41,804 bases of DNA. It comes from Paraburkholderia sp. LEh10. GTDB lineage: Bacteria; Pseudomonadota; Gammaproteobacteria; Burkholderiales; Burkholderiaceae. The position numbers and the translations under genes are program-made. The notes under the pieces are model-generated. The model saw only the letters and a program-made list of their open reading frames with translations. It searched no databases and was not told where the DNA came from. Below are positions 1 through 7,521 of the stretch, one piece after another; within the stretch, counting starts at the first letter, position 1; every line of letters starts with the position of its first letter. Location of the stretch: the NCBI RefSeq assembly GCF_017814945.1, contig NZ_JAGIPX010000067.1:1-41804 (forward strand), given 5' to 3'.

Positions 1-141
1 CCGGCGCGCGAGCGCGGTTCGATGGTGGTAATGGCGCGTGCCACCAGCCGCTCGGGGGAAACACAGGTCGAGCGTCTGATTCACAATCCTGCAGGCTATC
101 ACCACAACGTGATCCAGCGCTTGTACGTGGAGGTGATATGA
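1..141 (+). CDS. Sulfite dehydrogenase molybdopterin subunit (SorA-like), C-terminal end only
   Basis: Frame 1 is open from the window edge to TGA at 139-141 and encodes about 46 residues ending the protein. The residues NPAGYHHNVIQ close to the C-terminus resemble the end of the dimerisation domain of the sulfite oxidase/SorA family of molybdopterin oxidoreductases. The TGA overlaps the ATG of the next gene (ATGA), and that gene encodes a small periplasmic cytochrome c, which is the known SorA-SorB arrangement for periplasmic sulfite oxidation to sulfate. Only the tail is present, so the family call rests on one short motif plus the neighbour. Another molybdopterin oxidoreductase paired with a cytochrome is possible. 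Confidence 0.6.
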   Translation, partial: PARERGSMVVMARATSRSGETQVERLIHNPAGYHHNVIQRLYVEVI

Positions 142-443
142 ACACGCTCACGCAAATGGTTGCTACCGCATTGTCCCTTGGGCTCATTCTTATCGATTCG
201 ACAGCGGCGCAGGAATCGAAGGTCATGCTGAAAGAAGGGTCTGGCAAAGACAAGGCGATGCAGTGTGCCGCCTGCCACAGCCTCGACTATATCCAGATGA
301 ACTCGCCTTTTCTGAACAAGGCCGGTTGGAGCGCATCAGTTGCCAAGATGATCAACGTATTCGGTGCCCCGATACCTAATGAAGACGCGGAGATCATCGT
401 GAACTACCTCGTTCAGTACTACGGCAAGTCCACCGACAAGTAG
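138..443 (+). CDS. Periplasmic monohaem cytochrome c, SorB-like sulfite dehydrogenase subunit
   Basis: This 101-residue protein starts with a signal peptide (hydrophobic core about residues 8-19, likely cleavage after STAA near residue 24). It carries one covalent haem site, CAACH, at residues 43-47. Met71 in the segment KMINVFGAPI is the likely distal haem ligand. The size and the Met-loop motif fit the SorB/SoxD small cytochromes that accept electrons from a molybdenum sulfite dehydrogenase in the periplasm. The gene overlaps the upstream sorA-like gene by four bases, so the two are probably translationally coupled. It is the last gene before a scar region and ends the operon in this window. 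Confidence 0.8.
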   Translation: MNTLTQMVATALSLGLILIDSTAAQESKVMLKEGSGKDKAMQCAACHSLDYIQMNSPFLNKAGWSASVAKMINVFGAPIPNEDAEIIVNYLVQYYGKSTDK

Positions 444-606
444 TCCGCGATACCGACCACCAATCGGCACAGTCGCTGGCAGATGAGGGCGAGGAAAAGT
501 CATTGCCCAATCGAGGGAATGGGGTCGGCTTCTGTCTCGATTGCATGGTTGTTCAACTGCGAGCGGCACCGATACTGTAGAGGAAGCTCGATTGGCTTCA
601 AGAAGA

Positions 607-688
607 TGACCCAAATAACTTCCACTTTGGTCCGATTCAGACGTCAAAAGCCACTTTGTTCAACCGATCTGTGATTCAAATAACTTCC
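607..688. repeat. Two 17-bp imperfect direct repeats, possible insertion-sequence end
   Basis: TGACCCAAATAACTTCC at 607-623 recurs as TGATTCAAATAACTTCC at 672-688, with two mismatches in 17. On the minus strand each reads GGAAGTTATTTG followed by two bases and TCA. The words CCAAAGTGG and ACAAAGTGG also lie between them on that strand. Repeated short words near a terminus are a feature of IS21-like and related insertion sequences, but I cannot assign a family. The FrmR-type reading frame loses similarity about 40 bp to the right of the second copy. Confidence 0.45.
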
Positions 689-821
689 CGCGGCGATCGT
701 GCATCCACCAATTCCGACCGACCTCACCTTGCTCAAGGGCGCGCTCAAGAGCATCCAGTTGGCCACGAACTCTGCGCACGCAGGTCAGGACTCGCTTCTT
801 TTCTTCGGGAGAATGAGGCAT
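660..821 (-). pseudogene. Truncated FrmR/CsoR-family metal- or formaldehyde-sensing repressor
   Basis: On the minus strand an ATG at 821 opens a 53-codon frame whose first 32 residues begin MPHSPEEKKRVLTCVRRVRG and continue QLDALERALEQ. This is the highly conserved first helix of the FrmR/RcnR/CsoR (DUF156) all-helical repressors, where the family normally continues with the metal-binding Cys and about 60 more residues. Here the sequence changes abruptly at about position 728 into unrelated residues and stops at 660. The 3' two thirds of the gene, including the sensing Cys, are therefore missing. It was probably cut by an insertion, since repeats lie just beyond the break. It should have no repressor function. 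Confidence 0.75.
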
Positions 822-1079
822 CGTTGCATCGATTTATTGATACTGCTGGTAGCATATTTAAATACTCCACCCGACTATACCGACAATGAGTTGCTTCCTG
901 AACGGGCGCACGCAAGCCGAAGGCGTCTGCCTCTCAGATCAGGCGTGAACTTCTAAGGCCGTACAATGCCTGCCCACTGGCCGTCTCGAGTAGCGCCCCT
1001 CCTTGGTTGTCCCGAGGACGCGACCAGTCGTTCGGCACCCACCACGGTCGGCTCGCTCTGCAACATTGTTGCAAGCCGC

Positions 1080-1222
1080 TTCTTGCACGGCTGAAGGATC
1101 ACCGCCAGTAACGCGGGCGTGCTTCAGTTGCTTGCTCACAATCTCAGTCGTGCGGGGCATCCACCCAGTGAAACTGGAAGGACGTTCTTCGCGATGTCCA
1201 CCCCGACCGTCAGATACTTCAT
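1080..1222 (-). mobile_element. IS110-family transposase remnant, frameshifted N-terminus
   Basis: From ATG at 1222 on the minus strand the frame reads MKYLTVGVDIAKNV, the classic RuvC-like DEDD start of IS110 transposases. It then goes out of frame and stops at 1136. The expected continuation appears in a second frame as FQFHWVDA, and in a third as TEIVSKQLKHAR (near 1100-1150). At least two frameshifts are therefore present. Beyond about 1080 I lose any recognisable IS110 similarity, so the catalytic core and the C-terminal Ser domain are absent. It is a dead fragment that marks past insertion at this locus. Confidence 0.8.
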
Positions 1223-1388
1223 TTCGGACCCTTCGGTTAGCCTGTTAAGACCTCGATATCTTCCCTCCAGGCACTTTCATGCAGTCGGACCGTGAGGGTC
1301 CGCCTCTTCCGCATCACCCACTGAGGGCGTTGATTCCATGTATTGTTCAGCGAGACTTCCTGCTTGCCGCTCTCTACAGGCCTACGAC

Positions 1389-2345
1389 TCAGCAATCGAG
1401 AACCAGACGACCCCGTTTGCAACCGGAGACACATACCATCATCGACTTGCCGCTCTTTCGTTCGGCCTCGCTCAGGACACTGTCCCGATGATCGATTTCG
1501 CCTTCAAGGACGGTCATCTCGCAGGTGCCGCAAAATCCCTGTTGGCAGTTGAACGGAGCGTCGACACCGGCCGCAGCGAGTGCATCGAGTAGACGGGTGC
1601 CCGGTTCCACATGGATCGTTTTCCCACTCCGCGCAAGCTGAACGTCATAACCGGGCACGGCCTCGGCTTCGGGGCCGACGGGAGTGGCGGAAAATCGCTC
1701 AATATGGGCGTGGCGATAGCCATGTTTCGCGCATGCCTGCTCGAATGCGCTCAACATCGGTGATGGGCCGCAACAGTAGTAGCGCGTGTCGGCGCCGTGT
1801 CCAGCAATGAATGCGTCCAGATCTCGCGGACCGTGCTTTTCAGCATCGAAATGCAGTGTGAGCGGAATGCCAAGTGCCTGGATCGGGCGAAGCCACGCGG
1901 CATGTTTTCGTGAACGGCAGCAGTAAAGCATCTTGACGCGCTTGCCGAGTGACACGAGCCGCTGCGCCATGCTGTAGATCGCCGTGATACCGATGCCGCC
2001 TGCAATGAGGACGAACTGATCGCCGGTCTCATCCAGCGGAAAGTTGTTGCGTGGAGGCGTAATGGTCAGATGGTCTCCGACACGCAACTGTTCGTGAATG
2101 AATGCGGAGCCGCCCCGGCTTTCGCGCGCGCGTAGCACGCCGAGCACGTAGCGTTGGACGTCATCCGATGAATTCACGAGCGAGTAACTGCGCACGATCC
2201 CGTTAGGCAGATCCAGGCAGATGTGTGCGCCAGCATCGAACATTGGCAGGCTATCGGAATCAGCAGGACGCAGTTCAATGCTCAGCGTGTCACTTGCTTC
2301 GAGCGTCAGTTTGTCGACTACGACATTGAGGGTGGCGGGATACAT
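1389..2345 (-). CDS. Rieske oxygenase reductase, FMN/2Fe-2S phthalate-dioxygenase-reductase type
   Basis: This protein of about 318 residues passes electrons from NAD(P)H through FMN to a C-terminal plant-type 2Fe-2S cluster and on to a Rieske oxygenase. The flavin-binding domain shows RSYSLVN. The NAD-binding part shows LIAGGIGITAI and the YCCGP motif. The C-terminal ferredoxin domain shows CQQGFCGTCEM and a later Cys in MMVCVSG, giving the four cluster ligands. I chose ATG at 2345, which matches the family N-terminus, has a purine stretch (GAAAGTGAA) upstream, and lies 10 bp after the Rieske gene stop. In-frame ATGs at 2387 and 2411 would overlap that gene. It most likely serves the adjacent oxygenase, and perhaps also the second Rieske protein at 8615, which has no reductase of its own nearby. 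Confidence 0.9.
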   Translation of the reverse strand: MYPATLNVVVDKLTLEASDTLSIELRPADSDSLPMFDAGAHICLDLPNGIVRSYSLVNSSDDVQRYVLGVLRARESRGGSAFIHEQLRVGDHLTITPPRNNFPLDETGDQFVLIAGGIGITAIYSMAQRLVSLGKRVKMLYCCRSRKHAAWLRPIQALGIPLTLHFDAEKHGPRDLDAFIAGHGADTRYYCCGPSPMLSAFEQACAKHGYRHAHIERFSATPVGPEAEAVPGYDVQLARSGKTIHVEPGTRLLDALAAAGVDAPFNCQQGFCGTCEMTVLEGEIDHRDSVLSEAERKSGKSMMVCVSGCKRGRLVLDC

Positions 2346-2355
2346 ATTTTCACTT

Positions 2356-3504
2356 TCAGATGCAGATACGATGTGCGATGTAGCCATAAAAATCGCGCAA
2401 GGTGCCCTCAAGGTCTTCCGGTGCGAGGGGGCCTGGTGCGTAAAAGCTGGAACTCAGGCCTATCTGCAGTCTCTCCAGCTTCACCTTGTCTTCGGCATTG
2501 AACGCATCGGCGAACGCGACATATTCTTTCAGGTTTTCCTCGCTCGGCGACTTCTCGTAACCGGCGATACCCCAGCGGATTGCCACACTGCCTGTGGACG
2601 CCGGCCGGAGGAGGAGGTAGATGGTCTGATGAGGCATATACGTGACGACCAGATTCGGAAAGACACTGAAAATAAGGCTATGCCGGCGCTCTGCTTCAGT
2701 CAGATCGGGGTGAAACGGTTCGCGCTGGGGTGATTCAGGCGTGTAGTGAGATCTATACGCCGAGAAGTAGCCGTTGCCAGTAACGTGCTCACTAAGCTCA
2801 CTCGGCGAGCGCGGACGGAGTGTGGTTGGGTGCGTTGCGTTCAGGTGATAGCCTTCCATGAAATTCTCGGCAAGGCATTTCCAGTTGGTTTGCCACACTT
2901 CTTCGCGTGTGTAATAGAGTTCCTGTTCTTCGTGATGGTAATTGCGAACCAGCGGTTCAAGCGGTTCAAGGGATTGCTTCAGCGGCGCAGCGGTACCATC
3001 CAGATTGACAAAAATGAAGTTTTGCCAGACTGTCGTCGCAATAGTGGGCAACGCACACTTGGCCGCATCGAGCGCCTTGACCTCCTGCATGAGCGGTGCG
3101 CGCTTGAATTTTCCATCGAGGTCGTAGCTCCACGCGTGATATCCGCAGACGTGCGCGTGAGCATTGCCGTGACCGGTCGCGACAAGGTTGCCCCGATGCC
3201 TGCAAACATTCGAAAGAACGCGAACTTCTCCCTGCGAGGTACGCTGCACGAGAAGTGGTTCACCGATCATTTCCGTGGTGAAGTAATCGCCATTGTTGGG
3301 AATTTCGCCTACATGCCCCACGCATGCCCAGCCACTTCGAAAAACTCGATCCTTCTCCAGCCTGGCGAAGCTCTCCGAGGTGTAGAAGGCCCCCGGCATG
3401 GAAAAGACAGCACGTTCCCGAGTCGATACTAACGACGAAAGCGTGTTAAGTAACTCATCATCGTGTTGCGAATTGTTCGTTGTGACATTGGCGAATGTGG
3501 ACAT
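2356..3504 (-). CDS. Rieske oxygenase alpha subunit of the quaternary-amine (Glu-bridge) type
   Basis: The protein has 382 residues. The N-terminal Rieske domain binds 2Fe-2S through Cys101, His103, Cys120 and His123 (CRHRG and CGYHAW). The catalytic domain has the mononuclear iron site ENFMEGYH with His220 and His225, and a later acidic residue in the AEDK segment. At the position that bridges the two centres there is Glu217, where classical aromatic dioxygenases have Asp. Glu occurs at this position in carnitine monooxygenase, and ENFxExYH motifs are seen in betaine and stachydrine demethylases. I therefore infer N-demethylation or hydroxylation of a small N-methylated substrate. The reductase gene follows 10 bp downstream. 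The start at 3504 is supported by the purine-rich GGAGACTAGTTC upstream. Confidence 0.87.
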   Translation of the reverse strand: MSTFANVTTNNSQHDDELLNTLSSLVSTRERAVFSMPGAFYTSESFARLEKDRVFRSGWACVGHVGEIPNNGDYFTTEMIGEPLLVQRTSQGEVRVLSNVCRHRGNLVATGHGNAHAHVCGYHAWSYDLDGKFKRAPLMQEVKALDAAKCALPTIATTVWQNFIFVNLDGTAAPLKQSLEPLEPLVRNYHHEEQELYYTREEVWQTNWKCLAENFMEGYHLNATHPTTLRPRSPSELSEHVTGNGYFSAYRSHYTPESPQREPFHPDLTEAERRHSLIFSVFPNLVVTYMPHQTIYLLLRPASTGSVAIRWGIAGYEKSPSEENLKEYVAFADAFNAEDKVKLERLQIGLSSSFYAPGPLAPEDLEGTLRDFYGYIAHRICI

Positions 3505-3627
3505 GAACTAGTCTCCTGGTCGCATCTCGGCCTTAGTTTGCCTTGTAGCGAGCTAATGGTGGACAAACGAACGTACTTGGGCATGATTCGCAAGACGGCC
3601 CATCAGCGGGCGCGAAAGCGCTGTGTC

Positions 3628-4800
3628 TCACTGGCCATCCGGTCCAGCGGCGTACCTCGCGATGCGCTCCATCATCGAATCGCAGCCGTGAAGCTGCTCG
3701 ATCGTCACGTATTCGTCAGGTTTGTGCCCTTGATCCATGCTTCCCGGGCCGCAAACGACGGTCGGAATGCCGGCGTGCTCGAACAGTCCCCCTTCAGTTC
3801 CGAACGCGACCGTACCGAACTCTTCAGAGCCGCAAAGCATCGCCAGAATTCGAGCTGTCTCGCTGTCAGGTGGGGTCGCGAGTCCCGGATATTCGGATAG
3901 CGGTTCAAGAAGGATGTCTACATCGGATTGCACAGCGCGCATCCTCGGCAGCAATTCGGCTTGCGCGTATGCCTGCAAATCCTCGGCAACCTCGTTCGCG
4001 TCGAAGCCCGGCAGCGCGCGTACCTCGAAATCGAATTCGCATTCCGCCGGCACGATATTGAGCGCGCGACCGCCCTTAATGACACCCGTTTGCACGGTCG
4101 AATACGGCGGGTCGAAACGCTCGTCGTGATGCTCGGGTTGCGCCAGGCGCTCGCCGATTTCTTCCAGACGACTGATCAGGCGCGCCGCGTACTGAATGGC
4201 GTTGACACCGTAGGGCGCGTACGCGGAATGGCAAGGCGCGCCTATCACCTGACAGCGCATTGCGAGTTTGCCCTTATGGCCGAGCACCGGTTTCAATCCG
4301 GTCGGCTCCCCGATCAGACACAACAAAGGTTTGTGCGTCCGCTTTTCCAACTCCGCGAGCATCGGCCGCACGCCCTGGCATCCGACTTCTTCATCGAAAG
4401 AGAACGCGAGATGCACCGGGATCTGCGGTTCGCTCTCGACGAACAGCGGCACTGCGGCCAACACCGATGCGAGATAGCCCTTCATATCGGCTGTGCCACG
4501 TCCGTAGAGCCGCCCTTCCTTTTCGCTTAGCTTGAACGGATCGACGCTCCACGCTTGTCCGTCGACGGGCACGACATCCGTATGACCCGACAGCACGATG
4601 CCGCCACGATCGCGCGGCCCAATGGTCGCGAACAAGTTGGCCTTGGTGCGCTCCGCGTTGTAGAACAACTCGCACTCGACGTCGAGTTGCGCGAGGTAAT
4701 CACGGATGAACTCGATCAGGTCCAGATTCGAATCGCGGCTGACCGTCGCGAAGCCGATCAGCCGTTCGAGCAGATCGCGGCTCGTCATCTCACTCATCAC
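3628..4800 (-). CDS. ArgE/DapE-type M20 metallo-deacylase
   Basis: The 390-residue protein belongs to the M20 peptidase family and resembles acetylornithine deacetylase. Metal ligands are visible: His73 in SGHTDVVP, Asp105 in GRGTADMKG, and the catalytic base and ligand at Glu137/138 in SFDEEVG. GEPTGLK follows in the dimerisation-proximal part. The enzyme would hydrolyse an N-acyl group from an amino acid or related compound. Its start overlaps the DUF1028 gene stop by 11 bases, which shows translational coupling in the leftward operon. In this context a catabolic deacylase for the operon's substrate is likelier than arginine biosynthesis. The family annotation 'acetylornithine deacetylase' should not be read as proof of that substrate. 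Confidence 0.88.
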   Translation of the reverse strand: MMSEMTSRDLLERLIGFATVSRDSNLDLIEFIRDYLAQLDVECELFYNAERTKANLFATIGPRDRGGIVLSGHTDVVPVDGQAWSVDPFKLSEKEGRLYGRGTADMKGYLASVLAAVPLFVESEPQIPVHLAFSFDEEVGCQGVRPMLAELEKRTHKPLLCLIGEPTGLKPVLGHKGKLAMRCQVIGAPCHSAYAPYGVNAIQYAARLISRLEEIGERLAQPEHHDERFDPPYSTVQTGVIKGGRALNIVPAECEFDFEVRALPGFDANEVAEDLQAYAQAELLPRMRAVQSDVDILLEPLSEYPGLATPPDSETARILAMLCGSEEFGTVAFGTEGGLFEHAGIPTVVCGPGSMDQGHKPDEYVTIEQLHGCDSMMERIARYAAGPDGQ

Positions 4801-5467
4801 CCGGCACTCCGTAACTCGGCGCGGCGGTCGGGTTCAATGCACGGGTCACATAGTCCTGCATTTGCGGCCTGTACGCCTGCCAGAGACCGACCAGCTTGGC
4901 GATAGGATCGTCATCCGACCAGTCGACGCGCAGATCGACGAGCGGCCAGCTCTGCTCTCCCGCGATCTTCAGCGCCGCCGAATGCACCGGTCCCGCTTCG
5001 CCGCCCGCCCCAATCGCCGCATGCATCGCCGCGAGCAAACGATCTGCGAGATGACCCGGCGCATTCTCGAACGCGGGAATCATCGCGTCGATTACGTGAG
5101 TGCCCGCGAGCATGTTGCCCGCCGCGACGCATTGCTTGCCCGCGACCGCGTGATACGTGCCGAGCGCCTGCTTGCCGCTGAGGAACGCGGTGCGCCCCTG
5201 CGCATCGACCACTGTCACCTGCCGATACTCGCTCCATTCGCTCTCGCCCAGCGCGCGATCCAGCGCCGCGGAGGCACCGAGCTTCGCGCGCTCCATAAGG
5301 TCGAGAATCTGCGGACCGAGCGCGGGCAGCGTGACGTTCTGCGTCGCGACCACGCCGACTCCCGCGCGCACCCACGGACAACGTGCGCCCACCGCGATGC
5401 TCGATGAACTGATCGCGATGCCAAGCTGTCCGGTTTCTTCACAACGTCCGACGATCGAGAAAGTCAT
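4790..5467 (-). CDS. DUF1028 family protein (Ntn-hydrolase-like fold)
   Basis: The sequence begins MTFSIVGRCEETGQLGIA and continues with ISSSSIAVGARCPWVRAGVG, the hallmark start of the DUF1028 family. That family has a fold related to N-terminal nucleophile hydrolases but no firmly established reaction. The length from this start is 225 residues, typical for the short form without a peptidoglycan-binding tail. I chose ATG at 5467 because GGGAGGG lies 7-8 bp upstream and the residues before it look non-native. DUF1028 genes often sit beside RidA-like and amidase or deacylase genes, as here. A hydrolytic step on an amide or imide intermediate is a reasonable guess, no more. Confidence 0.87.
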   Translation of the reverse strand: MTFSIVGRCEETGQLGIAISSSSIAVGARCPWVRAGVGVVATQNVTLPALGPQILDLMERAKLGASAALDRALGESEWSEYRQVTVVDAQGRTAFLSGKQALGTYHAVAGKQCVAAGNMLAGTHVIDAMIPAFENAPGHLADRLLAAMHAAIGAGGEAGPVHSAALKIAGEQSWPLVDLRVDWSDDDPIAKLVGLWQAYRPQMQDYVTRALNPTAAPSYGVPGDE

Positions 5468-5487
5468 TTGCCCTCCCATTATGTCTT

Positions 5488-5925
5488 TTAGGCCTGAGCG
5501 GGTGTCCATCCATCGGGAATGACGGCTATCACGTCGATTTCCATCAGCCACTCAGGTTGACCCAGCGCGACGACGGTAAGCCCCGTCGAAATCGGAAACA
5601 CGCCCTTCAGCCACTTGCCGACTTCGCGATACACCGGCTCGCGAAAGCGCACGTCGGTGAGATAAGTCGTCGTCTTGACGATGTGCGAGAGGTCGCTGCC
5701 GGCCTCTTCGAGCAACTGCTTGACGTTCTTCATCGCCTGCTCGGCCTGCGCGCGCGGATCACCCAGCCCGACGAGCTTGCCGTCGAAGTCCGTGCCGATC
5801 TGACCGCGCACATACACGGTATTGCCTGCGCGCACGGCCTGGCAAAGATCGTTGTCGAGCGATTGATTGGGGTACGTATCCTTCGTGTTGAACATGCGGA
5901 TACGGGTATGCGTGGGTTGGCTCAT
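5488..5925 (-). CDS. Rid-family (YjgF/YER057c/UK114) protein lacking the catalytic arginine
   Basis: The 145-residue protein has the Rid trimer fold signature (GNTVYVRGQIGTD and VKTTTYLTD). In true RidA the C-terminal motif contains an Arg (Arg105 in Escherichia coli-type numbering) that binds the carboxylate of the imine substrate. The aligned stretch here reads FPISTGLTVVAL, placing Ser113 where the Arg belongs. It therefore falls with the arginine-less Rid subfamilies, which are not expected to be imine deaminases and tend to be embedded in catabolic operons. It lies between the flavin monooxygenase (31 bp gap) and DUF1028 (20 bp gap). Its role is probably a dedicated step on an unstable intermediate made by the monooxygenase. 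Confidence 0.9.
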   Translation of the reverse strand: MSQPTHTRIRMFNTKDTYPNQSLDNDLCQAVRAGNTVYVRGQIGTDFDGKLVGLGDPRAQAEQAMKNVKQLLEEAGSDLSHIVKTTTYLTDVRFREPVYREVGKWLKGVFPISTGLTVVALGQPEWLMEIDVIAVIPDGWTPAQA

Positions 5926-5956
5926 CGAAGTACCTTGATGCTGATTAAGTTGGAAA

Positions 5957-7306
5957 TCAGTTGACGCCCATCTCGCTCACCGTGTGAATGCGCGATGCGC
6001 CGGGCGCGCTCTCAACGCTTTCCACGCGCTTCTCTTCCACATGACGATGCGGCTCGTCGTAGTAAGCGTGGTACTTACGCTGTGTGGTGATGTGATCGGC
6101 GATGTGCTTCGCATCGTGCCACACGCCCCAGATGAACGAGGAGCCACGGCGCGACAGCCACGGCAAGCCGAGGAAATAGATGCCTGGCTCCTTCGCAACG
6201 CCGCGCTGATGTTTCGGCTTGCCCGTTTCGTCGAATGCATCGACTTGCAGCCAGGTGAAATCGACGGCATAGCCCGTCGCCCAGATGATCGACGCCACGC
6301 CTTCCTTCGCCAGATCAAGCTCATGAAAAGGATGCTTCATGCAGTCCGGATCAGCGGGAATGATGCGCGCTTCCGGTTCTTCGGGAAGATCGAGCCCGTT
6401 GCGTTCGACATAAGCGTCAGCAGCGTCGAGTAGCGACAGATAGTTCTCGTCGCCGCGACGAATGTTCTCGGCGAGATCGGCCTCGAACGTGACGACGGTA
6501 TCGTCGAACGATTTCGTCAGGCCGACGAGCGTGATGCCCTGATGCGCGAGACGCCTGAAGTCGACCGTATGGCCGCCGCGCGCGCCACTCACCGCGATCG
6601 TCACGTGCTCGCGGCCGGGCTTCATCACTTCCGCGTCCCATTCGCCGAGCACGCCGAGCCACCAGCAGAAGTCGCGTCCACGATAGCCGCGCGGCGGACG
6701 ATCGTGCGCGCCGACCGACAAATACACGCGCCGACCCGCTCGCTGCAATTCATCGGCGATCTGCACGCCCGACGATCCCGCGCCGACCACCAGCACACCG
6801 CCTTCGGGCAATTGCTGCGGATTGCGGTAGTCGGCGGAATGAATCTGCGTCAGCGCCATACTTTTCGGCGCGATCGGCGGAATGACGGGGCGCTGGAACG
6901 GCCCCGTCGCAACCACTACGCGGTTCGCTTCGATTGTTCCTTCGGACGTATCGACGGTGAAACCGGGCCGTCCGACATTGCGCACGACCTTCTTCACTTC
7001 GACGCCGGTGCGAATCGGTGCGTCGAACTTTTTTGCATAGGCGACAAAGTAGTCGGCGACCTGTTCCTTACCCGCAAAGCCATCAGGATTCACATCAGCG
7101 AATTCGAGATTCGGAAACCGGTCGTGCCATGCCGGTCCGTTGGCAACCAGCGAGTCCCACCGACCGGTGCGCCAGCGCTCGGCGATGCGATCGCGTTCGA
7201 GCACGATATGCGGGATGTCGAGCTTGGTCAGGTGTTCGCTCATGGCGACGCCTGCTTGCCCGGCACCCACAACGAGCGTGTCTGTTGCCTTTACTTCGAC
7301 TGTCAT
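5957..7306 (-). CDS. Flavin-containing monooxygenase (FMO/YUCCA-like), class B
   Basis: The 449-residue protein has an N-terminal FAD-binding GAGQAG at residues 14-19 and a second NADPH-binding Rossmann motif in VLVVGAGSSG. Between them is PKSMALTQIHSADY, which corresponds to the FMO identifying region. Such enzymes use NADPH and oxygen for N- or S-oxygenation or Baeyer-Villiger insertion. I chose ATG at 7306 because AAGGA lies about 8 bp upstream and the family N-terminus begins there; the longer open frame to 7444 runs into the promoter. It is the first gene of the leftward operon and lies downstream of the candidate LysR box at 7404-7431. The substrate cannot be read from the sequence. Confidence 0.88.
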   Translation of the reverse strand: MTVEVKATDTLVVGAGQAGVAMSEHLTKLDIPHIVLERDRIAERWRTGRWDSLVANGPAWHDRFPNLEFADVNPDGFAGKEQVADYFVAYAKKFDAPIRTGVEVKKVVRNVGRPGFTVDTSEGTIEANRVVVATGPFQRPVIPPIAPKSMALTQIHSADYRNPQQLPEGGVLVVGAGSSGVQIADELQRAGRRVYLSVGAHDRPPRGYRGRDFCWWLGVLGEWDAEVMKPGREHVTIAVSGARGGHTVDFRRLAHQGITLVGLTKSFDDTVVTFEADLAENIRRGDENYLSLLDAADAYVERNGLDLPEEPEARIIPADPDCMKHPFHELDLAKEGVASIIWATGYAVDFTWLQVDAFDETGKPKHQRGVAKEPGIYFLGLPWLSRRGSSFIWGVWHDAKHIADHITTQRKYHAYYDEPHRHVEEKRVESVESAPGASRIHTVSEMGVN

Positions 7307-7403
7307 GGTTGAGTCCTTCGAAGAAGCGGAGTTCGGTTGTTCCCGTCGGCAACGTGTAGCCTTCAGGCACGGTGTCGATCTTTCGGATAGCAATCTACGC
7401 CCG

Positions 7404-7431
7404 CTTTTAGAATCCGAAAAATATATTAAAC
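7404..7431. promoter_or_regulatory. Candidate LysR operator, copy 1 (upstream of the monooxygenase operon)
   Basis: The AT-rich stretch begins CTTTTAGAATCC and continues GAAAAATATATT. It matches the stretch at 8499-8527 (CTTTTGGCATCC then AAAAACAATATT) at about 19 of 26 aligned positions without gaps. The two copies flank the LysR gene, one before the leftward operon and one before the rightward operon. That is what is expected for sites bound by the product of the gene between them. The dyad TTTT...AAAA fits the T-N11-A style of LysR boxes. Confidence 0.5.
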
Positions 7432-7521
7432 AATTGCAGAGCATCGGATTCAGCTATGCAGTCATTTTTGATCACCTCACAATGCGATCCATCTGACCAT
7501 GTCGACCCGGGAGCAAAACCC

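Larger units (their letters stand above)
444..1388. other. Gene-poor scar region with decayed genes and insertion-sequence remains
   Basis: About 945 bp separate the cytochrome gene from the Rieske reductase gene. I find no intact coding sequence. It contains a truncated FrmR/CsoR-type fragment (660-821, minus), a pair of direct repeats (607-623 and 672-688) and a frameshifted IS110 transposase start (to 1222, minus). A short palindrome (GGACC...GGTCC, about 1289-1303) follows the IS110 start. Several short open frames cross the region on both strands, but none resembles a known family. It looks like a site of repeated insertion and deletion. Confidence 0.6.

Noticed and set aside
336..647. 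103-codon minus-strand open frame overlapping the cytochrome gene
   Set aside because: It is antisense to the real cytochrome c gene and has no ribosome site or family motif; high GC produces such shadows.
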